From positions 558,001-622,000 of the forward strand of contig NZ_JAIVLF010000003.1 of NCBI RefSeq assembly GCF_020524485.1: 64,000 nucleotides of DNA, given 5' to 3'. This stretch comes from Novosphingobium profundi. Its GTDB lineage: Bacteria > Pseudomonadota > Alphaproteobacteria > Sphingomonadales > Sphingomonadaceae. Below are positions 59,943 through 64,000 of the stretch, one piece after another. Position 1 is the stretch's first letter, and every line of letters begins with the position of its first letter. The notes beneath the pieces were generated by a model. That model was not told where the DNA came from. It saw nothing but the letters and a program-made list of their open reading frames with translations, and did not search any database. The position numbers were made by a program, and so were the translations under genes.

Positions 59943-62315
59943 TTACGTCGCGGTGCCGGGCTTGGCGGTGAAGAGGCGAACCCCGAAGACCGGCCCTGCG
60001 GTGTTGCGCTCGTGCGGCACGAAGCGCACGCGCACGCTGTCCTTGTCCTTGGTCAGTGCCTGCGGGAGCGGGTACTCGACATCGAAGAACTTGCCGGGGC
60101 GGTCCTCGCCCAGAACCTGCGTGGCCACCTTCACCCCGTCAACGAGGATGTCGAAGGCACGGCCGCGCTCGCTGCCCCAGTAGGTCGCCTGGAGCAGCAG
60201 CGGCCCGGGCTTCACCTTCATCGAGAATTCGAAGAAGCCGCCCGAGCGCGCATCACGCCCGTTGCGCCCGCGGTAGGCGGCGGGCCAGGAGTTCTCCGAG
60301 ATCAGGTTGTGGTCACGCTCGGGCTGCATTTCGCCCAGGTGCATGACGTCGATCGAGCGCGCCGCGATGTCCTTCTGGCGGGCCTGTTCGGCCAGGTAGG
60401 CGGCCTCTTCCTGCTTCCACTGCCCTTCGCTGAAGCGCTTGAAGTAGATCGCGCTGCGGCGCTCGTACTGGCTGTAGAAGGGCACGAAGTTGCGATCACC
60501 CGGGCGCACGATGCCCCGCGTGACATAGCGCGGACGGTCCGAGACGATGGGGTAGAAGGCCTCCAGCGGGTTCTCGCCGACCATTGCAGGCTCGACGTCC
60601 TTCCACTCCATCTCGACCGGGCCAAGGTCCGCGGCCATGACCATCGGCCCGCGCAGGACCGAGACCACCTCGGGCGCACCGGGCGCGGATTCGAGGCGCA
60701 GGTCGAGCGGCAGCGAATAGTCGATCACGTCGCCCGCCTGCCAGCGGCGCTCGATGCGGACATAGCCGTTCACCGGCGTGACCTGCGCCACTTCGCCGTT
60801 GATACGCAAGCCCACCGCGCCCTGGCTCCAGCCCGGGATGCGCAGCGCGAGGGCAAAGCGCGAGGACTTTACCGTCTCGAGCGTCAGGCGCACGTCGCCC
60901 TCGAAGGGGTAATCGGTCGCGAGGCTCAGGGCGACGCCCTTTTCCTTCCAGACCGCGCGCGAGGCGATGAACAGGTTTACAAAGAGCGTGTCCTCACCCT
61001 GCCAGTAGATCGAATCGCCGTGCTTGGCGTGGCTCTCCATCCCCGAGCCCACGCAGCACCAGAAGCCTTCCTCGCCCGGCTGCGAATAGCCGCGTTCCGC
61101 GCCGCTCATCATCGGCGTCATGTAGGTGAAGCCCGCGTTGTGCGGGTTCTGCGCCGAGAGGACGTGGTTGAGGTGCGCGCGTTCGTAATAGTCGAACAGC
61201 GCCGCCTCGGGCTGCCAGGAATAGAGCTGCCGGGTCAGCTTGAGCATGTTGTAGGTGTTGCAGTGCTCGCAGGTGGACTCGGTCAGGTGCTGGGCGATGG
61301 TGTCGGGCTCGGAGAAGTACTCCCGGTCCGCATTGCCGCCGATCACGTAGCTGTGGTGCTGCGTGACGATGTCCCAGAAGAAGCGCGCGGCCGTCGCCGG
61401 GGCCTTCTCGCCGGTCAGCTCGTGGATGCGGCCAAGGCCGATCAGCTTGGGGACCTGCGTGTTGGCGTGGAAGTTCGCCAGCTTGTCCTCCTGCGCGACG
61501 AGCGGGTCGAGCACGCGCTTGTCGTAGATGCGCTTGGCGATCTGCATCCAGCGCGCATTGCCGGTGCGCGCGTAGAGTTCGGCGTAGCTTTCGTTGAGAC
61601 CGCCGTATTCGCAGCCCAGCAGCTCCTGCATCTGCGCCTCGTCGAGCGCGTCGAACATGTCCGCGAAGTACGCGGCGAGCCCGATCAGGACGTTGAGCGC
61701 CTTGTCGTTGCCCCAGGCCGCGTGGATGTCGAGCAGGCCGGCGAACATCTTGTGCACGGTGTAGAGCGGCGACCACGAGCCGTTGAGGTCGAACCCGCCT
61801 GACTTGATGATGCCCTCGCGCACCTCGTCGAAGACGGTGATGCCATCGACGATCTCGCCGTCCTTGGTCTTGCGCCCCAGCGCGCCGATGTAGCCGTTGC
61901 CGCGCGCGGTCTGGCAATCGGCCAGCTCGTCAACGATGTAGTCGGCGCGGCTGCGGCATTCGGCGGTGCCGCGCTGCTGCCAGGTGAGCACGAGCGCGGT
62001 CATGTAGTGGCCGAGCGTATGCCCCGCGATCGTGTCCGATTCCCAGCCGCCGTAGATCTCGGCCTTGGGCTCGAGTCCGGCGTACTTGCGGAAGTTGTGC
62101 AGGAAGCGGTCCGGGCTGAGCGAGAGCAGGTAGCCCTCGTTGACCTCGACCGCGGTCGCCCAGTCGGACGCGGTGAGGCGCACGTCGTTGAGGGGCAGAG
62201 GCGTTGCCCGCAGGGGCATGACCGGCTTCACGACCGCGGCAAACCCGCGCGGCGCCACCCCGCACAGCGCGAGCGCGGCAACCCCAGACATCCATTGGCG
62301 CCGACTGGCTTTCAT
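59943..62315 (-). CDS. GH127/GH146-type beta-L-arabinofuranosidase, exported
   Basis: A 790-residue DUF1680-superfamily glycosidase with an RR-containing leader (ASRRQWMSGVAALALCGVAP, ending GFA). The (alpha/alpha)6 catalytic domain has the diagnostic zinc/Cys centre: Glu350-His-Cys352 (TCEHCNTYN) and Cys420-Cys421 (GFWCCVGSGMESH), the latter including the Cys nucleophile known in HypBA1. C-terminal beta domains extend it beyond HypBA1, nearer GH146 length. HypBA1 removes beta-L-arabinofuranose from hydroxyproline-linked arabino-oligosaccharides, exactly what would be needed before hydroxyproline catabolism. First gene of the GH127-Ldh2-DUF885-GH43 unit; operator D overlaps its promoter. Confidence 0.92.
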   Translation of the reverse strand: MKASRRQWMSGVAALALCGVAPRGFAAVVKPVMPLRATPLPLNDVRLTASDWATAVEVNEGYLLSLSPDRFLHNFRKYAGLEPKAEIYGGWESDTIAGHTLGHYMTALVLTWQQRGTAECRSRADYIVDELADCQTARGNGYIGALGRKTKDGEIVDGITVFDEVREGIIKSGGFDLNGSWSPLYTVHKMFAGLLDIHAAWGNDKALNVLIGLAAYFADMFDALDEAQMQELLGCEYGGLNESYAELYARTGNARWMQIAKRIYDKRVLDPLVAQEDKLANFHANTQVPKLIGLGRIHELTGEKAPATAARFFWDIVTQHHSYVIGGNADREYFSEPDTIAQHLTESTCEHCNTYNMLKLTRQLYSWQPEAALFDYYERAHLNHVLSAQNPHNAGFTYMTPMMSGAERGYSQPGEEGFWCCVGSGMESHAKHGDSIYWQGEDTLFVNLFIASRAVWKEKGVALSLATDYPFEGDVRLTLETVKSSRFALALRIPGWSQGAVGLRINGEVAQVTPVNGYVRIERRWQAGDVIDYSLPLDLRLESAPGAPEVVSVLRGPMVMAADLGPVEMEWKDVEPAMVGENPLEAFYPIVSDRPRYVTRGIVRPGDRNFVPFYSQYERRSAIYFKRFSEGQWKQEEAAYLAEQARQKDIAARSIDVMHLGEMQPERDHNLISENSWPAAYRGRNGRDARSGGFFEFSMKVKPGPLLLQATYWGSERGRAFDILVDGVKVATQVLGEDRPGKFFDVEYPLPQALTKDKDSVRVRFVPHERNTAGPVFGVRLFTAKPGTAT

Positions 62316-62334
62316 CCCGAAACACTCCTATCGA

Positions 62335-62350
62335 ATATCGTATACGTTAT
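62335..62350. promoter_or_regulatory. GntR-type operator D, upstream of GH127 unit
   Basis: ATATCGTATACGTTAT matches 15 of 16 positions of operator B and ends 19 bp before the GH127 start codon, directly downstream of the predicted -10, i.e. over the transcription start. Confidence 0.82.
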
Positions 62351-62377
62351 TGATAGCCTGAGTGATCGCCGAGTCAA
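62350..62377 (-). promoter_or_regulatory. promoter of the GH127 unit
   Basis: Minus strand TTGACT (62372-62377), 16 bp, TATCAA (62350-62355), immediately followed by operator D. Confidence 0.55.
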
Positions 62378-62488
62378 TCCCCTGTGGATCCGCTCCCAAG
62401 TGCGCTCCAACCCCGCGGAAATACAGGAGCCGATAACGCACGCAGAGACCAGAGCAGGGCACGCCCTCTCCACAATTACTCCGATTAT

Positions 62489-62504
62489 ATATCGTATATT
62501 TTCC
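62489..62504. promoter_or_regulatory. GntR-type operator E (half-degenerate), upstream of the second DUF5695-like gene
   Basis: ATATCGTATATTTTCC keeps the left half and centre of the dyad but has a poor right half. It lies 81 bp upstream of the 62586 start, just before a TTGACG -35-like hexamer (62505-62510). Confidence 0.55.
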
Positions 62505-62585
62505 TTGACGCCCCCCGCTGCAATCGTCATCCCACGATCAAGAGACCCGAGCCTGGCTGGCATCGGCCGCAAATGAGGACCTGAC

Positions 62586-64000
62586 ATGAACCGCGTACTG
62601 CGCCCCCTCCCGCTGCTTGCCCTGGCCATCGCCACGGCGGCCCCCACCGTGCTTCCGATCACTGCCGTCCAGGCCCAGGACGAGAAGCCCAAGAAGGTCT
62701 ACCCGCCGATCATCAAGACCGAGATGACGACGCAGGACTTCAACCTGGCGCTGCGCGCGGACACCCAGACGCTGGCGAGCCTGGCACCCAAGGGCGTGAG
62801 CGCCTTCGACTTCGTGCCCGCCGGGCGCGAGGCCGAGCGCGCGGCCAACGGCTATGTCCATATCGGCGACCTGCACCTGCGCCTGCGCACCGGCGGCGGG
62901 GCCTGGCAGGACTACAACTCCTCCACCTTGCGCAAGCAGATCACCGCGCTGCGCGGCGGCAAGGACGTGCTCGCGGCCGCCGACATCACCACTTCGATGG
63001 GCGAGGGTATCCCGCTCAAGGTCGAGCGCCGCTGGCTCAACGAGGACGGTGTCCTCGCCATGCGCTTCACGCTCGAAAACACGAGCGCCGAGGCGGTCGA
63101 GATCGGCGTGCTGGGCATGCCGATGGTCTTCGACAACATCATCCTCGACCGGGACCTGGATTCCGCGCACCAGGAAGCGAGCTTCGTCGATCCCTATATC
63201 GGGCGCGATGCAGGCTACCTGCAGGTGACCCGCCTTTCGGGCGAGGGCCCCGCGCTTCTCGTCCTGCCCGAAAAGGGCACCCCGCTCGAAGCCTACAAGC
63301 CGATCTACGAGAAGGCCTGGGCCAAGAAGGACGACAACTTCACCGACCTCTCGCCGCGCGGGCAGGTCTCCGAAGGCTTCTATGACTGGACGGTCGCCAG
63401 CAAGGGCTTTGCCGAGAAGGAATGGTCCAAGGCATCCCGCCAGTGGAACGAGCCGACCAGCATCACCCTCCAGCCGGGCGAGCGCCGCAGCTATGGCGTG
63501 AAGTTCGTGACCGCCCCCAGCATCCGCGCGATCGAGGACACGCTCGTCGCGCACAAGCGCCCGGTCGCGGTCGGCATTCCCGGCTACGTCCTGCCCACCG
63601 ACCAGAGCGCGAGCCTGTTCCTGAAAGCGCCCAGCAAGGTCACGGGGTTCGAGAGCTTCCCCGAAGGCGCCCTGTCGCTCAGCGAAGAGGGCAGCGGCGA
63701 AGGCTGGGCACGCTACCAGGTCAAGGCCAGCGGCTGGGGCCGCGCGCGCCTGACGCTGACCTACGCCGATGGCCAGAAGCAGACGGTGAGCTACTACATC
63801 ACCAAGCCCATGGAGAAGGTCGTCGCCGACCTTGGCCACTTCACCACGCACCAGCAGTGGTTCGAGGGCAAGGGCGATCCCTTCCACCGCACCCCTGCGA
63901 TCCTCTCCTACGACCGCGAGGAGAACAAGATCCTTACCCAGGACGGGCGCGTGTGGGTCGCGGGCATGAGCGATGAGGGCGGCGCGGGTTCGTGGGTCGC
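62586..64000 (+). CDS. exported DUF5695-like protein, N-terminal part (runs off window)
   Basis: 471 codons are open to base 64000, so the gene is cut by the window edge. Sec-type signal (PLPLLALAIATAAPTVLPITAVQA, in part; residues 8-33). The visible part parallels the N-half of the 918-residue protein at 40012: GAWQDYNSST vs GEWRTFATT, then FTLENTSAEAVEIGVLGMP vs LDLANTGGEALELGDLALGLP-like segments, then WNEPTSITLQPGERRSYGVKF vs LPATSLHLAPGARAQRGVTF, and YYITKPMEKVVADLGHFTTHQQW vs FFATEPVETMIAKRGAFIASHRH. It starts behind GAGGACC. Divergent from GH127 with two operator copies between. Enzyme class unknown. Confidence 0.8.
   Translation, partial: MNRVLRPLPLLALAIATAAPTVLPITAVQAQDEKPKKVYPPIIKTEMTTQDFNLALRADTQTLASLAPKGVSAFDFVPAGREAERAANGYVHIGDLHLRLRTGGGAWQDYNSSTLRKQITALRGGKDVLAAADITTSMGEGIPLKVERRWLNEDGVLAMRFTLENTSAEAVEIGVLGMPMVFDNIILDRDLDSAHQEASFVDPYIGRDAGYLQVTRLSGEGPALLVLPEKGTPLEAYKPIYEKAWAKKDDNFTDLSPRGQVSEGFYDWTVASKGFAEKEWSKASRQWNEPTSITLQPGERRSYGVKFVTAPSIRAIEDTLVAHKRPVAVGIPGYVLPTDQSASLFLKAPSKVTGFESFPEGALSLSEEGSGEGWARYQVKASGWGRARLTLTYADGQKQTVSYYITKPMEKVVADLGHFTTHQQWFEGKGDPFHRTPAILSYDREENKILTQDGRVWVAGMSDEGGAGSWV

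Overview
The window is high-GC alphaproteobacterial chromosome or megaplasmid DNA, most like a sphingomonad (Novosphingobium/Sphingobium type). This rests on two large TonB-dependent receptors (one of the TonB-Xanth-Caul style), LigAB-type ring-cleavage genes, Tat- and Sec-exported glycosidases and a dense set of aromatic catabolic genes. No rRNA, tRNA, IS element, phage gene or CRISPR array was seen. Almost all of the sequence is coding. Genus-level naming is inference.

Region 1 (1-15.96 kb) is a complete benzoate-to-central-metabolism block. On the minus strand, catB-catC-catA-benA-benB-benD-pcaI-pcaJ-pcaD-pcaF are followed by a ferredoxin reductase, in an operon-like array with overlapping or closely spaced genes. 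A partial LysR gene lies at the window edge. Divergently, a CatR/BenM-type LysR regulator, two benzoate transporters (BenK-type MFS and BenE) and a BenF-like outer-membrane porin run on the plus strand. Two perfect ATAC-N7-GTAT sites (10679-10693, 11673-11687) match the known BenM/CatM operator. No benC-type reductase is present.

Region 2 (16.1-39.9 kb) begins with a CHAP-domain protein and a ZIP-type metal transporter. It then holds a catabolic island whose substrate I cannot name: an SsuD-like flavin monooxygenase, a methyltransferase, a histidinol-dehydrogenase homologue, an aldehyde dehydrogenase, a PHBH-type FAD monooxygenase, an IclR regulator, a KstD/fumarate-reductase-like flavoprotein, an IorB-like molybdenum hydroxylase, a TonB receptor, two SDRs and LigAB. 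Several members have lost the catalytic residues of their superfamily: a nitrilase homologue lacks Glu and Cys, two alpha/beta-hydrolases have His for the nucleophile, and an Asp/Glu-racemase homologue lacks both active-site Cys. ligAB has an FNR/FixK-like promoter.

Region 3 (40.0-64.0 kb) looks like a hydroxyproline-rich glycoprotein (extensin/arabinogalactan-protein) utilisation locus. It combines a GH27 alpha-galactosidase, a GH127/GH146-type beta-L-arabinofuranosidase, a GH43 lipoprotein, two paralogous exported proteins of unknown function (DUF5695-like), a DPP-IV-type peptidase, a DUF885 metallopeptidase and a TonB receptor with the catabolic genes for released 4-hydroxyproline: epimerase, D-hydroxyproline dehydrogenase, pyrroline-hydroxycarboxylate deaminase, an Ldh2-type imine reductase and an amino-acid permease. 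A GntR/FCD regulator sits in the middle. Copies of a 16-bp palindrome (best form ATATCGTATACGATAT at 52391-52406) lie in front of essentially every transcription unit in this region, defining a local regulon.
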